DNA from: Paenibacillus sp. J45TS6
Lineage (GTDB): Bacteria > Bacillota > Bacilli > Paenibacillales > Paenibacillaceae
Reading direction: 5' to 3'
DNA length: 64,000 nucleotides
NCBI RefSeq assembly: GCF_018403285.1
Contig: NZ_BOSJ01000003.1
Span: 390,875-454,874 of the forward strand
The notes under the pieces: model-generated
Seen by the model: only the letters and a program-made list of their open reading frames with translations
Databases searched by the model: none
Told to the model about the DNA's origin: nothing
Shown here: positions 7,939-17,167 of the stretch, in pieces
Layout: the number at the start of each line of letters is the position of its first letter
How positions within the stretch are numbered: the stretch's first letter is position 1
Translations under genes and position numbers: made by a program

Positions 7939-9243
7939 ATGGAAAATTACAAGAATTTAGCAAAAAGACAGCGGGCATTCTTCAAAACAGGCGTAACTAA
8001 ACCTATTCAATATCGAATGGATTCATTAAATACATTGCAAAACGCGATCAATACAAATGAAAAAGAAATTCTTGCTGCTTTGAGAAAAGACTTGAATAAG
8101 TCGGAGGCAGAAGGATATTCTTCCGAAATTAAACTAGTACTTGAGGAAATTAAGTATTCTTTAGAGAACTTGAAAGCATGGATGGAACCTAAAAATGTAG
8201 AAACGCCTGCTTTTATTACAGATGCATCCAGCGTAATCTATCCAGAGCCTTACGGTGACGCTTTGATTATTGCTCCATGGAATTATCCGTTCCAGTTGGC
8301 TGTTTCTCCTCTAGTGGGAGCTATTGCGGCAGGTAACTGTGCGGTGCTGAAACCCTCAGAGTTCACTCCAGCGACATCAGGTATCATTTCTAAAATGATC
8401 AGAGATAACTTCCCTGAAGAGTATATTGCAGTAGTAGAGGGAGAAGTAGAAACAAGTACTGCGCTTTTGAAAGAAAAATTTGATTACATCTTCTTTACAG
8501 GAAGCACGAATGTCGGAAAAGTGGTAATGGAAGCTGCATCGAAACATTTAACTCCGGTTACTTTGGAACTCGGCGGTAAGAGTCCTTGTATCGTGCATAG
8601 TGATGCTGATCTTGATACTGCAGCTAAGCGGATTGCAAGAGGGAAGTTTCTCAATGCAGGGCAAACCTGTGTTGCTCCAGACTATCTTTTGATTCAGCGT
8701 GATGTAAAAGATCAATTTCTCAGCAAACTTAAAGAAGCGATTCATGGATTATATGGAGAAGATATTTCCAAAAACCCTGATTTCCCTAAGATCGTAAATG
8801 AAAAACAATTTAATCGATTAAGTGCTTTCTTAGATAATGGTAATTTGTATTTTGGCGGAAGAACAGAGGCTTCTAGACATTTTATTGAGCCAACTATACT
8901 TGATCAGATCTCTTGGGATGATTCGATTATGCAAGAAGAAATCTTTGGTCCAATTCTTCCAGTGATTGTATATGATGATTTGAACGAGATTATTGAAGAA
9001 ATTACAAATCGTCCGAAACCGTTAGCTTTCTATGTTTTCTCTGAGAGCAAAGAAGTACAAGATGAGTTGTTGAGCGGGGTCTCCTTCGGCGGCGGCTGCA
9101 TCAATGAAACTCTTGCGCACTTAACTTCGCCTTATCTGCCTTTTGGCGGTGTGGGTGAAAGCGGTATGGGCTCTTATCATGGTAAAGCAAGTTTTGATAC
9201 ATTCACGCATCATAAAAGTGTTTTGAAACGCAAAGCAGAGTAA
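7939..9243 (+). CDS. Aldehyde dehydrogenase, class-3 like (YwdH/AldX type)
   Basis: 434 residues, the short class without an N-terminal extension. Oxidises aldehydes to acids with NAD(P). Seen: IIAPWNYPFQLAVSPLVGAIAAGN, the catalytic glutamate in VTLELGGKSPCIV, and the nucleophile cysteine in NAGQTCVAPDYLL. The late motif PYLPFGGVGESGMGSYHG is also present. Same operon as the upstream MDR enzyme (ribosome site AGAGGAG). An intrinsic terminator follows. Confidence 0.93.
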   Translation: MENYKNLAKRQRAFFKTGVTKPIQYRMDSLNTLQNAINTNEKEILAALRKDLNKSEAEGYSSEIKLVLEEIKYSLENLKAWMEPKNVETPAFITDASSVIYPEPYGDALIIAPWNYPFQLAVSPLVGAIAAGNCAVLKPSEFTPATSGIISKMIRDNFPEEYIAVVEGEVETSTALLKEKFDYIFFTGSTNVGKVVMEAASKHLTPVTLELGGKSPCIVHSDADLDTAAKRIARGKFLNAGQTCVAPDYLLIQRDVKDQFLSKLKEAIHGLYGEDISKNPDFPKIVNEKQFNRLSAFLDNGNLYFGGRTEASRHFIEPTILDQISWDDSIMQEEIFGPILPVIVYDDLNEIIEEITNRPKPLAFYVFSESKEVQDELLSGVSFGGGCINETLAHLTSPYLPFGGVGESGMGSYHGKASFDTFTHHKSVLKRKAE

Positions 9244-9258
9244 AACAGCGGGTATAGA

Positions 9259-9291
9259 GAATCTCCATCCTTAGGATGGGGATTCTTTTTT
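9259..9291 (+). terminator. Rho-independent terminator
   Basis: 12-bp stem (9259-9270 with 9274-9285), 3-nt loop, six T residues. Confidence 0.93.
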
Positions 9292-9422
9292 AATGGAGTC
9301 AAAAGGTGTGATGATTGTGGGTGAGATATTGTGGAAAGAAGGATAAAATAACGGCGAGTTGCTATTTTATTAGGAACAAGTTAGATTATTCTTTGGTCTA
9401 ATCATAAGGGGATGATGAATTA

Positions 9423-9974
9423 ATGAAGAGAATACCACTTAAAATGGTCAGAAAAGACTTACTTGCGATTCCAGAGTACTCACTTCCTGATGGATACCGT
9501 ATTAGGTTGTTTGAAAAAGGTGATGAACATCATTGGGCTCGGGTTGAAACCAGTGTAGGTGAATTTAAAAGTGAAGAAGCTGCGCTGGAGCGTTTTAATA
9601 AAGAATTTGGACCCTATCTTGATGATATGACAAAGCGCTGTCTATTTATTGAGAATAAAGAAGGAGAAGTCATTGCTACTACAACAGCCTGGTACGGTGA
9701 TTTACTAGGTAATGGAGAAATATCAGGCAGAATTCATTGGGTAGGTGTTACTCCTGAATATCAAGGGCAGAAACTCGCCAAACCGTTACTCAGTGCTGCA
9801 ATGAATATACTAGCCGATCATCACTCAAAAGCGTATCTTACCTCCCAAACTACAAGTTATCAAGCAATTAATATGTATTTAAACTATGGATTTGAACCTT
9901 TCCTGACCGGTCCAACTTGTGATGAAGCGTGGTCTTTGTTGGAGGATGTACTGAATCGTAAAATAATAGGGTAA
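9423..9974 (+). CDS. GNAT-family N-acetyltransferase
   Basis: 183 residues. The C-terminal half carries the acetyl-CoA binding fold: RIHWVGVTPEYQGQKLAKPLLSAA (motif A, here YQGQKLA instead of R/QxxGxG/A), then YLTSQTTSYQAINMYLNYGFEPF (motif B). The substrate is unknown. It appears to be a single-gene unit: ATG behind AAGGGGAT, with a terminator after the stop. Confidence 0.85.
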   Translation: MKRIPLKMVRKDLLAIPEYSLPDGYRIRLFEKGDEHHWARVETSVGEFKSEEAALERFNKEFGPYLDDMTKRCLFIENKEGEVIATTTAWYGDLLGNGEISGRIHWVGVTPEYQGQKLAKPLLSAAMNILADHHSKAYLTSQTTSYQAINMYLNYGFEPFLTGPTCDEAWSLLEDVLNRKIIG

Positions 9975-9985
9975 GCCTTACAGTA

Positions 9986-10038
9986 ACCCGAAAGATAGTC
10001 ACTTTACAAGAAGAGTGGCAGTCTTTCGGGTTTATTTT
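9986..10038 (+). terminator. Terminator after the GNAT gene
   Basis: AACCCGAAAGA pairs with TCTTTCGGGTT (10023-10033) around a branched loop, followed by a T-rich tail. Confidence 0.85.
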
Positions 10039-10113
10039 TATTGAACTTTTAATGAAATCTATGTATCGGCACTTTTCCTTCAGATCCAATCTTCTACGAT
10101 AAGGCGCAGCCGT

Positions 10114-10141
10114 GTCATTCGTAACCTATGAACATAGAATA
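10114..10141 (+). promoter_or_regulatory. Candidate sigma-E (or sigma-K) sporulation promoter
   Basis: GTCATT near 10114, 14 bp, then CATAGAATA at 10133-10141. The -10 matches the mother-cell consensus CATANNNTA, and the upstream GTCAT with 14-bp spacing resembles sigma-E promoters. It lies about 50 bp before the GTG of the small protein. Inferred from consensus only. Confidence 0.35.
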
Positions 10142-10189
10142 GATTAATACGAGCGATTAATAGGAGGTAAGCTGAAAGGAGGGAGACTT

Positions 10190-10555
10190 GTGCCATATTC
10201 GACGGGTTTAATTTATAATTCTTCAGGTATAAGCGGGGCAACCCAAATCTTAGTAACGTGTTTAAATGATTCCCCATATATCCCTTCTAATATTGAAATT
10301 CAAGTTTTCAAATGGAATGTATCTTTAACCAGCCGAACACCAATTGGCCTTAATTTAATTCAAGTTCAACCGCTCACGACCAAAACATTACTCTACGCAC
10401 TTTCAGACGCAGGATATTATGAAGTTCAAAGTGATTTTTTCAGTGCAACAAGCACCATAACACATGTATATGGTATTGATTCAGCAGGAGGAATCATTCA
10501 GCGTGTTCTTCAATCTGAAATGACTTATATTGATCAATTTACAATTACTTCTTAG
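10190..10555 (+). CDS. Small beta-rich protein of unknown function, paired with a beta-propeller
   Basis: 121 residues, GTG start behind AAAGGAGGG. I do not recognise a named family. The sequence is rich in Ser, Thr, Ile and Val with almost no charge in its first half, lacks a signal peptide and any membrane helix, and has alternating hydrophobic stretches that suggest an all-beta fold (QILVTCLND, IEIQVFKWNV, TKTLLYALSDAGYYEVQ). Similar short proteins occur near spore or exosporium surface genes in Bacillus (recollection, not checked). Directly upstream of the propeller gene, 20 bp apart, so the two are probably co-translated. Confidence 0.65.
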   Translation: MPYSTGLIYNSSGISGATQILVTCLNDSPYIPSNIEIQVFKWNVSLTSRTPIGLNLIQVQPLTTKTLLYALSDAGYYEVQSDFFSATSTITHVYGIDSAGGIIQRVLQSEMTYIDQFTITS

Positions 10556-10575
10556 AAAAAGGGAGGGTGAACGAA

Positions 10576-11808
10576 ATGCCAGTGGTTAATATTACTGCGG
10601 GACTTGGCGGTACGCAGTTCGAGCCTTCCATTGCAGTAAATACTTTGAATCCAAATGTTTTATGCGTGGTGGCGGTAGATACAAGTTCGGGACCTACACG
10701 AACCGGTTTTTATCGATCAATAGATGGTGGATTAACATGGACCACTGAGATTCTTCCTCAGCCTGCAGGATACTCAGGAGCAGAAGCGCCTACTATAGAT
10801 TATACATTTCCTCAAACATTCATTGTAACTGTACATGTTTTTAATGATTTGAATGACGGTACAATCGTCAGCTATACCTCTTTTGATGACGGTGAAACAT
10901 GGTCACCACCTGTCTTTGTTCAGCGTGGCTATGGAACAGTAGTTCACAATGATGAACCATTTATATCCGTAGATCGATCTCCCGGTAGTCCATACCGTGG
11001 TAATGCATATGTCGGTTATACGCCGCTTGCTGGATCTGCGTCTTCTATCTTTGTACAGCGTTCCTTAGACCAAGGATTGAATTGGGAAGCACCAGATCGC
11101 ATTTCAGATCCTCGAGGATTTCACGATCGTGCAGCACTTGCGATTGGTTTTTCTGGGCAAGTCTATGCTGGTTTTATATTAACAGGTCCAATTAACCCAA
11201 TTGCTTTTTTACGAATTTCATATGATGGTGGAGTAACCTATCAACCTCCTGTTCTACGGCAGTCTTCATTCATATCCTCTGTAGTCAAAGCACCTTCTCC
11301 ATTGCCTGTACCTAATTATAACTTTCGTGTTCAGACCAATTTAAGTTTAGGTGCGGACATCTCAAATGGTCCATTTAGCGGTAGTGTATATGGCGTTTGG
11401 AATGATGCAAGAAATGGTTATACCGATATCCTGTTATGCAAATCTCCCGATGGTCTTCTTTGGACGGCGCCGGTTAGTATTACGGGAGCACCTCCAGGTT
11501 CACAAAACTTCAGTCCCTCTATTACCGTGTCGCCATTTACGGGAACCATACGTGTGATTTACTATACGAACCGGATTGACGGATTTCTTCTGGATGTGTT
11601 TGTTGCTGAGTCATTTGACGGGGGAGCTTCCTTTGCGAACCGGCGTGTCACAACGACCTCATTTAATCCGAATGGAATATCTCCGATCCCTACAGACCTT
11701 ATTGGTGATTATATTACGGCTGCAACCATAGCTCCTGATAATCTCGCTGCCGTATGGAATGAGACCACTCTTCCTACAGGGAAAATGGATATTTATTATG
11801 GAACCTAA
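10576..11808 (+). CDS. Sialidase-fold (BNR/Asp-box) beta-propeller protein
   Basis: 410 residues. At least five Asp-box-like repeats recur at propeller spacing: SIDGGLTW, SFDDGETW, SLDQGLNW, SYDGGVTY, SFDGGASF, plus SPDGLLW. This gives a six-bladed sialidase-type fold. No signal peptide or anchor is present, and the sialidase arginine triad cannot be assigned confidently, so enzymatic activity is uncertain; a binding or structural role is possible. A GTG at 10567 is in frame, but it abuts the ribosome site AAAGGGAGGG, so the ATG at 10576 is preferred. Forms an operon with the small protein upstream. Confidence 0.8.
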   Translation: MPVVNITAGLGGTQFEPSIAVNTLNPNVLCVVAVDTSSGPTRTGFYRSIDGGLTWTTEILPQPAGYSGAEAPTIDYTFPQTFIVTVHVFNDLNDGTIVSYTSFDDGETWSPPVFVQRGYGTVVHNDEPFISVDRSPGSPYRGNAYVGYTPLAGSASSIFVQRSLDQGLNWEAPDRISDPRGFHDRAALAIGFSGQVYAGFILTGPINPIAFLRISYDGGVTYQPPVLRQSSFISSVVKAPSPLPVPNYNFRVQTNLSLGADISNGPFSGSVYGVWNDARNGYTDILLCKSPDGLLWTAPVSITGAPPGSQNFSPSITVSPFTGTIRVIYYTNRIDGFLLDVFVAESFDGGASFANRRVTTTSFNPNGISPIPTDLIGDYITAATIAPDNLAAVWNETTLPTGKMDIYYGT

Positions 11809-11851
11809 TTTTTGAAAAGGGAGAGCATTACAGACTAGAGTAATCGTATTA

Positions 11852-11880
11852 ACATTTGTATATATCTTGTATACAAATGT
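11852..11880. promoter_or_regulatory. Inverted repeat upstream of a small reading frame
   Basis: ACATTTGTATA (11852-11862) and TATACAAATGT (11870-11880), perfect 11-bp arms with a 7-nt loop and no T-run. Could be an operator or a processing hairpin. Confidence 0.45.
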
Positions 11881-11904
11881 ATACATAAAACAGGAGGGTA
11901 ATCA

Positions 11905-12108
11905 GTGCGTAACGAACATGGAACTAATGAAGAATTAAGGGCTAAAGAAGGTGGGAGACACCGAGACCATGGCCATAACAAAGAAAATATACAAAAAAGA
12001 AGTGAAATACAAAAAGGATGCAGAGCTATGATTGCTTGCATCCTTTTTGTATTTTCCTGCTATTCTGACGTAGCTGCCGGATTCAACGATTTTACGGAAT
12101 CTCTGTAG
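11905..12108 (+). CDS. Possible small hydrophilic protein
   Basis: GTG behind an excellent AGGAGGG site (11891-11897). The first ~42 codons encode a highly charged peptide (RNEHGTNEELRAKEGGRHRDHGHNK and so on). The frame then runs through the 18-bp-stem terminator at 12005-12054 and into antisense of the LacI gene. Only the part before the hairpin looks protein-like. Either the transcript ends in the hairpin without a stop codon, or this is a decayed or regulatory short frame. Confidence 0.3.
   Translation: MRNEHGTNEELRAKEGGRHRDHGHNKENIQKRSEIQKGCRAMIACILFVFSCYSDVAAGFNDFTESL
12005..12054. terminator. Bidirectional terminator between the propeller unit and the LacI gene
   Basis: 18-bp perfect stem (12005-12022 with 12037-12054). 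The stem itself contains A5 and T5 runs, so it can work for both convergent transcripts. Confidence 0.88.
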
Positions 12109-13088
12109 ATGATTTCACCTTTTACAACCAGTCTGCCAAAACGAACATCTGGATGATTGATTTGACGAAGAAGAGACTGAACAGCAGTTTGAGCCATTTG
12201 ATTGATGTTTACATCAATGGTCGTTAGATGAGGCTCCGTAAGGGTGGCATAAATATCATTATCAAAACCAACGACGGAGCAATCTTCTGGTACTCGGTGA
12301 CCCATCTGCTTGAGCTTCTGTACAACGGAGTATGCGACTTGGTCACAGTTACATACAAATGCAGTAGGAAGCGGAGAGGGGAGTTCAATGTCAATGTAGG
12401 TTCCCTGTTCGTCCCGATCATTAATAATCCACTTAGGTTCTAAATGAACGTGATGCTCAAGCAGTGACTTGTAATACCCTAAGAAACGATCCTGAATACT
12501 GCTTGTGGAGTAAAGGTTACCGACATATGCAATATCCCGATGTCCTTGTTGGATTAAATAATTCGTAAGTTCATAGGCACCATAGAAATTATCCGTGACT
12601 ACAGAATCGATACTCGAGTGTTCGTCATAAAAATCCAGAAACAGTTTAGGCTGTTCTATGTTCTCAATCACTTCGATATAAGACTTATTAATCTGACCAA
12701 GAACGATAAAACCATCTACTTTACGGTCGTAGTAAATCCTAGGAAGAAGGAGTCCTTCTTCATCAGAACTGCTAAGAATGTGCAAAATTCCGTAATACCC
12801 AGTCGCTTCTAAAGACTTTGATATTTCTTGGTAGACACGTAGATAGAAGGATTGATCAGGCCCCGTAAATCTTTCAGGAATAATGACCCCAATGTTATAG
12901 GTTAATCCTTCGCGCATCGTTTTAGCTGCCATATTCACTCGATATCCAAGTTCACTTGCCAGCTGTTTAATCCGTTCCTTTAGCTCATCACTTACGCCTT
13001 CTTTATCATTAAGTGCTTTCGACACCGTTACGCTACTCACGCCAAGCTGATTCGCTATGTCACGCATAGTGATGTTTTTATTCATCAC
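12060..13088 (-). CDS. LacI-family repressor of the mannan locus
   Basis: 342 residues. The N-terminal LacI HTH and hinge read ITMRDIANQLGVSSVTVSKALNDKEGVSDELKERI, then LGYRVNMAAKTM. A periplasmic-binding-like effector domain follows (DGFIVLGQ, VVGFDNDIYATLTEPHLTTIDVN). Start GTG-ATG behind AAAGGAG. It lies beside the GH130/epimerase operon on the same strand. It most likely binds the TAACTTAATC-containing sites at the four promoters of the locus, with a manno-oligosaccharide as inducer (inference). An imperfect inverted repeat near 13138-13162, AACTAAT with ATTAGTT, may serve autoregulation. Confidence 0.88.
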   Translation of the reverse strand: MMNKNITMRDIANQLGVSSVTVSKALNDKEGVSDELKERIKQLASELGYRVNMAAKTMREGLTYNIGVIIPERFTGPDQSFYLRVYQEISKSLEATGYYGILHILSSSDEEGLLLPRIYYDRKVDGFIVLGQINKSYIEVIENIEQPKLFLDFYDEHSSIDSVVTDNFYGAYELTNYLIQQGHRDIAYVGNLYSTSSIQDRFLGYYKSLLEHHVHLEPKWIINDRDEQGTYIDIELPSPLPTAFVCNCDQVAYSVVQKLKQMGHRVPEDCSVVGFDNDIYATLTEPHLTTIDVNINQMAQTAVQSLLRQINHPDVRFGRLVVKGEIIYRDSVKSLNPAATSE

Positions 13089-13248
13089 ATCATCTCATCT
13101 CCTTTATTCCCGCGGGTGTAGATTATATATGAAGTAAACTAATGATTTAAAGTAATTAGTTATACGCATGTTAAGTATACCTTCTTCTGGGAAACGAATA
13201 AAGAAGATGAATGAAATAATGCAACGACAAATATAGTAAAAATCGAGC

Positions 13249-14430
13249 TTATTTCGTTACTTTTAATAATGCTTCATTCTTCCTAATCAATTGTGCACGC
13301 TGTGCTGCGGAGCCCAGGGAACGGAAGGTGTCAGCTGGTGTATTAAATGTATAATCGATCAATTTATCAATGGTTGTTGTTGCCACATGGATACGAGTAT
13401 CGCTGGATGCATAGTAAATGAACACTTCTTCCTGATCATTAACAACAGCCCCGTTACAAAATACAACATTTGATACATCTCCGACTCTCTCATCATCATA
13501 AGGAGCAAGGAAATGGCCGCCTGGTTTGGCGATGATTTCTGTAGGGTCCGAAAGACTAGTCGCAAACGTATAGAGCACATAGCGCAGTCCGGCTGCTGTG
13601 TTTCTTACTCCATGAGCAATATGAATCCAGCCGCGGTCTGTTTTAATTGGTGCAGGACCTTGTCCATTTTTCACTTCATATACGGTATGGTACTGACGCT
13701 CGTCAATAATAAATTCTTCATCAATCACAGGATTTAAAATGTCTTCACAGTAACCAAAAGCAATACCGCCTCCAGATCCTGTAGAAATAAATCCGTCCTG
13801 AGGACGAGTGTAGAACGCGTATTTTCCATCAACAAATTCAGGGTGGAGAACAACATTACGCTGCTGCGGTGAATTGGTCTTAATATTAGGAAGTCTTGTC
13901 CAAGTCTTTAGATCTTGAGTACGTACGAATCCAGCTTGTGCAACTGCACTAGATGTATCAAAAGGAGCTGCATCCGGATCTTTTTGTTCAGAACAGTAGA
14001 TGCCATAAATCCATCCATCCTCATGTTTCACGAGTCTCATGTCATACATATTGGTCTCGTTCTCATCAATGTCTTCCCACACTAAGGGTTCTCCTACAAA
14101 ACGAAAATTATCGATACCGTTATCGCTTTCCGCTAAAGCAAAAATGGATTTACGGTCCAGACCTTCGGTGCGTGATACAAGTACGTATTTACCATCATGA
14201 TAAATCGCCCCTGGATTCAATGTAGCATTAATCCCGAGTCTTTCCATGAAGTAAGGGTTTTGTTCTTCATCCAGATCAAATCTCCAGTGAAGGGGAACGT
14301 GATGTCGTGTAAGAACTGGATTTTCATATCGATCGTAGATTCCATTGTAAAATTGTTCGTTCACTTTATTTTCTTTATTTAGCAATTCCTCTTGTTTTGC
14401 AAGCAGTTCATCATATTTTTTGTGTACCAT
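13249..14430 (-). CDS. 4-O-beta-D-mannosyl-D-glucose phosphorylase (GH130_1)
   Basis: 393 residues, the size of characterised mannosylglucose phosphorylases (~390). The enzyme splits mannosyl-beta-1,4-glucose with phosphate into alpha-mannose-1-phosphate and glucose. Family landmarks: the long helical N-terminus of subfamily 1, [52 protein letters not shown] with the presumed acid Asp, and [19 protein letters not shown]. Its start overlaps the epimerase stop by 1 nt, so translation is coupled. The partner epimerase supplies its substrate. Intracellular. Confidence 0.92.
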   Translation of the reverse strand: MVHKKYDELLAKQEELLNKENKVNEQFYNGIYDRYENPVLTRHHVPLHWRFDLDEEQNPYFMERLGINATLNPGAIYHDGKYVLVSRTEGLDRKSIFALAESDNGIDNFRFVGEPLVWEDIDENETNMYDMRLVKHEDGWIYGIYCSEQKDPDAAPFDTSSAVAQAGFVRTQDLKTWTRLPNIKTNSPQQRNVVLHPEFVDGKYAFYTRPQDGFISTGSGGGIAFGYCEDILNPVIDEEFIIDERQYHTVYEVKNGQGPAPIKTDRGWIHIAHGVRNTAAGLRYVLYTFATSLSDPTEIIAKPGGHFLAPYDDERVGDVSNVVFCNGAVVNDQEEVFIYYASSDTRIHVATTTIDKLIDYTFNTPADTFRSLGSAAQRAQLIRKNEALLKVTK

Positions 14431-15614
14431 TATTTATTCATCCTCTCCATAATTTCTAGACAAAAACGGCTGTTATGATAGGGACACTTCCAAGCCCCAG
14501 CGATCTCACGCTGATCATGGCTGCCATCTTCCTTAACTGCCCACACCCATTCGCTTCCAGGTCTTGAGTCAATAATATGGTCTTTCGTATATTTCCATAG
14601 GTTAGTAACAAGATCTATGAATAATGGATCATTTGTACGCTGGTAGGCATTGTAGAATCCTACAATAGCCTCAGCCTGTACCCACCATATTCTTGTCGTA
14701 TCTAAATGATCTTTTTCGCGTTCATTAGCAAGAGAACCATCGTTTTGAATGGCACTTTTCGCAACGGAATAAGCCAAATCAATTATCATTTTTTTGTGAT
14801 CGGGATTTTCAGAACCAATAACTTGCATAGCGTCATCGATAAGCCAGCTTGCTTCAATATCATGACCGTAAGAAGTAAGGTCAAGTAGAGAATTCCAGTT
14901 CTGATCAAAGAAAACATGAAGTCTGCCAAGCTTTGCGTCAAACATACGGTCGTGAAGGATATGGAGCAGATTTTCAAGTGCAGCTCGAACTCTGCTGTCT
15001 GGCCACACACGATAAAGCGTAGTATACGCTTCCAAGATATGAATGTGTGTATTCATCGTTATGCTTGCGATGACATTGTTTTCACTTAACATCTCATTAG
15101 GCTGTTCCTGCCAACTGCGATTAAATTCTTCCTTATAGGCGTTGATCCCAGGATCATAACCTTTTTCTTCTATGAGGAAAAATAGAGACTTTGCAAGTTC
15201 CAAAGCTTCTTCATTGCGTAATGCCCGATAATATTCACTTAAACTATATACGGCAAAAGATTGGTTATAGATATGTTTGCGCGTATCGAGGGGATTACCT
15301 TGGTAATCAACAGACCAATATACACCGCCGAATTCAGAATCAAGAAGTTTCTCTTTCAGGAAACGGAAGGAGTGATGGGCATGATCAGCATACGCCCCAG
15401 AGTTTATGTAACGATAAGCAGCTGAGAAAGACCAAAGAATCCTTGAGTTTGCGATTCCGCCTTTTGCTGCGGTTTTATCTAACTTCAAGCTGTAATCCAG
15501 CTCTCCATAATACCCCCCTTGTTCGTCATCCTTCATGTTTGCCCAGAAAGGAAGAATATGAGATATCCATTCATCTTGAATCTCGGCAGTTAAGGTGTTC
15601 AAAGATTCGACCAA
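14430..15614 (-). CDS. Cellobiose/mannobiose 2-epimerase (AGE superfamily)
   Basis: 394 residues, (alpha/alpha)6-barrel of the N-acylglucosamine 2-epimerase superfamily. It interconverts beta-1,4-mannobiose and mannosyl-glucose at the reducing end. Catalytic histidine regions are visible: [16 protein letters not shown] and [17 protein letters not shown], plus [22 protein letters not shown] start with AGAGG 10 nt upstream. First gene of the minus-strand operon with GH130_1. Its promoter (15670-15698) has a candidate LacI operator at the start point. The context makes mannobiose the likely substrate. Confidence 0.9.
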   Translation of the reverse strand: MVESLNTLTAEIQDEWISHILPFWANMKDDEQGGYYGELDYSLKLDKTAAKGGIANSRILWSFSAAYRYINSGAYADHAHHSFRFLKEKLLDSEFGGVYWSVDYQGNPLDTRKHIYNQSFAVYSLSEYYRALRNEEALELAKSLFFLIEEKGYDPGINAYKEEFNRSWQEQPNEMLSENNVIASITMNTHIHILEAYTTLYRVWPDSRVRAALENLLHILHDRMFDAKLGRLHVFFDQNWNSLLDLTSYGHDIEASWLIDDAMQVIGSENPDHKKMIIDLAYSVAKSAIQNDGSLANEREKDHLDTTRIWWVQAEAIVGFYNAYQRTNDPLFIDLVTNLWKYTKDHIIDSRPGSEWVWAVKEDGSHDQREIAGAWKCPYHNSRFCLEIMERMNK

Positions 15615-15645
15615 AAAGTCACAACCTCTCTAAAATGAAATTCAT

Positions 15646-15665
15646 TTAAGTAAACGATAACTTAA
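15646..15665. promoter_or_regulatory. Candidate LacI operator O1 (epimerase promoter)
   Basis: TTAAGTAAACGATAACTTAA, a near-palindrome (8 of 10 positions) with central CG. It overlaps the predicted start point of the epimerase transcript. It includes most of TAACTTAATC (15658-15667), shared with three other promoters of the locus. Confidence 0.6.
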
Positions 15666-15669
15666 TCAA

Positions 15670-15698
15670 ATATTAAATACCTTTTTAATGCTTGTCAA
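15670..15698 (-). promoter_or_regulatory. Sigma-A promoter of the epimerase-GH130_1 operon
   Basis: On the minus strand: TTGACA (15698-15693), 17-bp spacer, TAATAT (15675-15670). Confidence 0.65.
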
Positions 15699-15755
15699 TC
15701 ATTTAACGGAAATAGATCGGTATAAAAGAAGGAAAGATAGAAACTAAAATAAGGC

Positions 15756-15782
15756 TTGACTGGAAAGCGTTATCATTATAAA
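15756..15782 (+). promoter_or_regulatory. Promoter of the mannan ABC operon with CcpA cre box
   Basis: TTGACT (15756-15761) and TATAAA (15777-15782), 15-bp spacer. GGAAAGCGTTATCA (15762-15775) fills the spacer and matches 13 of 14 positions of the cre consensus, so glucose repression through CcpA is likely. Confidence 0.65.
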
Positions 15783-15792
15783 CTTTGGTTTG

Positions 15793-15812
15793 TAACTTAA
15801 TCGTTAACTTAA
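15793..15812. promoter_or_regulatory. Candidate LacI operator O2 (ABC operon)
   Basis: TAACTTAATCGTTAACTTAA, just after the predicted start point, with the shared 10-mer at 15793-15802 and a central TCG. Confidence 0.55.
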
Positions 15813-15836
15813 AAACACTTGAAAGGGGTTATGAAT

Positions 15837-17153
15837 GTGAGTAAGAAAAAAGGGTTATTTAAGTTTTTATCTGTATTTCTCATCATCTCCATCTTGGCAG
15901 CATGTTCTTCTAATGGAGGAGATGATTCAAGTGGTTCAGCTTCAGACGATCCTGGGGCAATTAAAGGAGAAATCACCGTTATCACGCAGAGAACAGATAT
16001 TGTTGATACGGTATTTAAAGATTATGCCAAGAAATTTAATGAAAAGTATCCTGATGTAAAAGTGAATTTTGAAGCACTTTCTGATTATGAAGGTCAAATC
16101 AAGATTCGGATGAACACGGATGAATACGGTGATGTTCTTTTAATTCCAACCAGTGTTCCTGTTGCGGATCTTCCGAGTTTCTTTGAACCACTAGGAAGCT
16201 ATGATGAAATGAAAACAAAGTACACAGGTATTGAAGAACGGATGGTAGACAATACAATCTACGGAATTCCAGTAGCGATTACATACTCCGGTGTCATCTA
16301 CAACAAGCAAGTGTTTAAAGATGCTGGTGTAACGGAAATACCGCAAACGATTGATCAGTTTATGGAAGCTCTTAGAAGTGTGAAAGCAAACACAGATGCT
16401 ACTCCTCTGTACACAAATTATGCAGCAGGTTGGCCGCTGACACAGTGGGAATCTGATCTTACGACGGTAGCTGGCGATGTTGATTATGTAAACGTTACAC
16501 AGCCGAACAGTGATGATAACTTTGTAGCTGGTCAGCCGCACTATGATCTTTATAAAATTTTGTTTGATGCAACGAAAGAAGGTTTGATTGAACGCGACCC
16601 TACGACAACCGACTGGGAAAGTTCAAAAGCAGAGTTAGGACAAGGGAAAATTGCGACGATGGTTCTTGGATCTTGGGCAATTGACCAAATTAAAGCTTCG
16701 GCAACGAATCCAGATGATATCGGATTTATGCCATTCCCTACCAATGCAGACAACGTAATTGTACCACTTGGAGCCGATTACAACCTCGCAATTAACGTAA
16801 ATAGTAAGAATAAAGCGGCTGCAAAAGCATGGGTAGATTTTTTCATTCATGATTCTAACTATGCAGTAGAACAAGCAGGCAGCATCAGTGCAGTGGTTGG
16901 CGCGGAACTTCCTGAAATTTTGAAAGAGTACGGCGATAAAGGTGTTGAGTTTAAAACGATTACAGCTTCCAAAGAAGGACAAGAAGGTCTAGTAGATAAG
17001 ATTGATAAAGAAGCGGAAGTTGGTCTGTGGCAGCCTGACTTTAAGAAAAGAATTATTGAAGCTGCGCTTGGTAACCGGAAAGAATCTTACGATGACATTA
17101 TGAAAGACTTGAATGATGCATGGGTAGAGGCACGTAAAACAGTAGCCGAATAG
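15837..17153 (+). CDS. Sugar ABC transporter substrate-binding lipoprotein
   Basis: About 438 residues, family 1 extracellular solute-binding protein. The signal peptide ends in the lipobox ILAAC (FLSVFLIISILAACSSNGG), so the mature protein is lipid-anchored outside the membrane. ITVITQRTDIVDTVFKDYAKKFNEKYPDVKVNFE is typical of the family. Context (two GH130 enzymes, epimerase, mannanases) points to manno-oligosaccharides. In-frame TTG 15819 and ATG 15831 sit on or too near the ribosome site AAAGGGG; GTG 15837 has an 8-nt spacer and is preferred. A stable hairpin separates it from the permease genes. Confidence 0.9.
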   Translation: MSKKKGLFKFLSVFLIISILAACSSNGGDDSSGSASDDPGAIKGEITVITQRTDIVDTVFKDYAKKFNEKYPDVKVNFEALSDYEGQIKIRMNTDEYGDVLLIPTSVPVADLPSFFEPLGSYDEMKTKYTGIEERMVDNTIYGIPVAITYSGVIYNKQVFKDAGVTEIPQTIDQFMEALRSVKANTDATPLYTNYAAGWPLTQWESDLTTVAGDVDYVNVTQPNSDDNFVAGQPHYDLYKILFDATKEGLIERDPTTTDWESSKAELGQGKIATMVLGSWAIDQIKASATNPDDIGFMPFPTNADNVIVPLGADYNLAINVNSKNKAAAKAWVDFFIHDSNYAVEQAGSISAVVGAELPEILKEYGDKGVEFKTITASKEGQEGLVDKIDKEAEVGLWQPDFKKRIIEAALGNRKESYDDIMKDLNDAWVEARKTVAE

Positions 17154-17167
17154 AGATAGTGAAAGGT

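Noticed and set aside
10576-11808. Functional sialidase
   Set aside because: Only the Asp-box repeats are supported; the catalytic arginine triad and nucleophile Tyr/Glu pair could not be placed.
16191-16982. Antisense frames opposite the solute-binding protein
   Set aside because: Shadows of the lipoprotein gene with no start signals.
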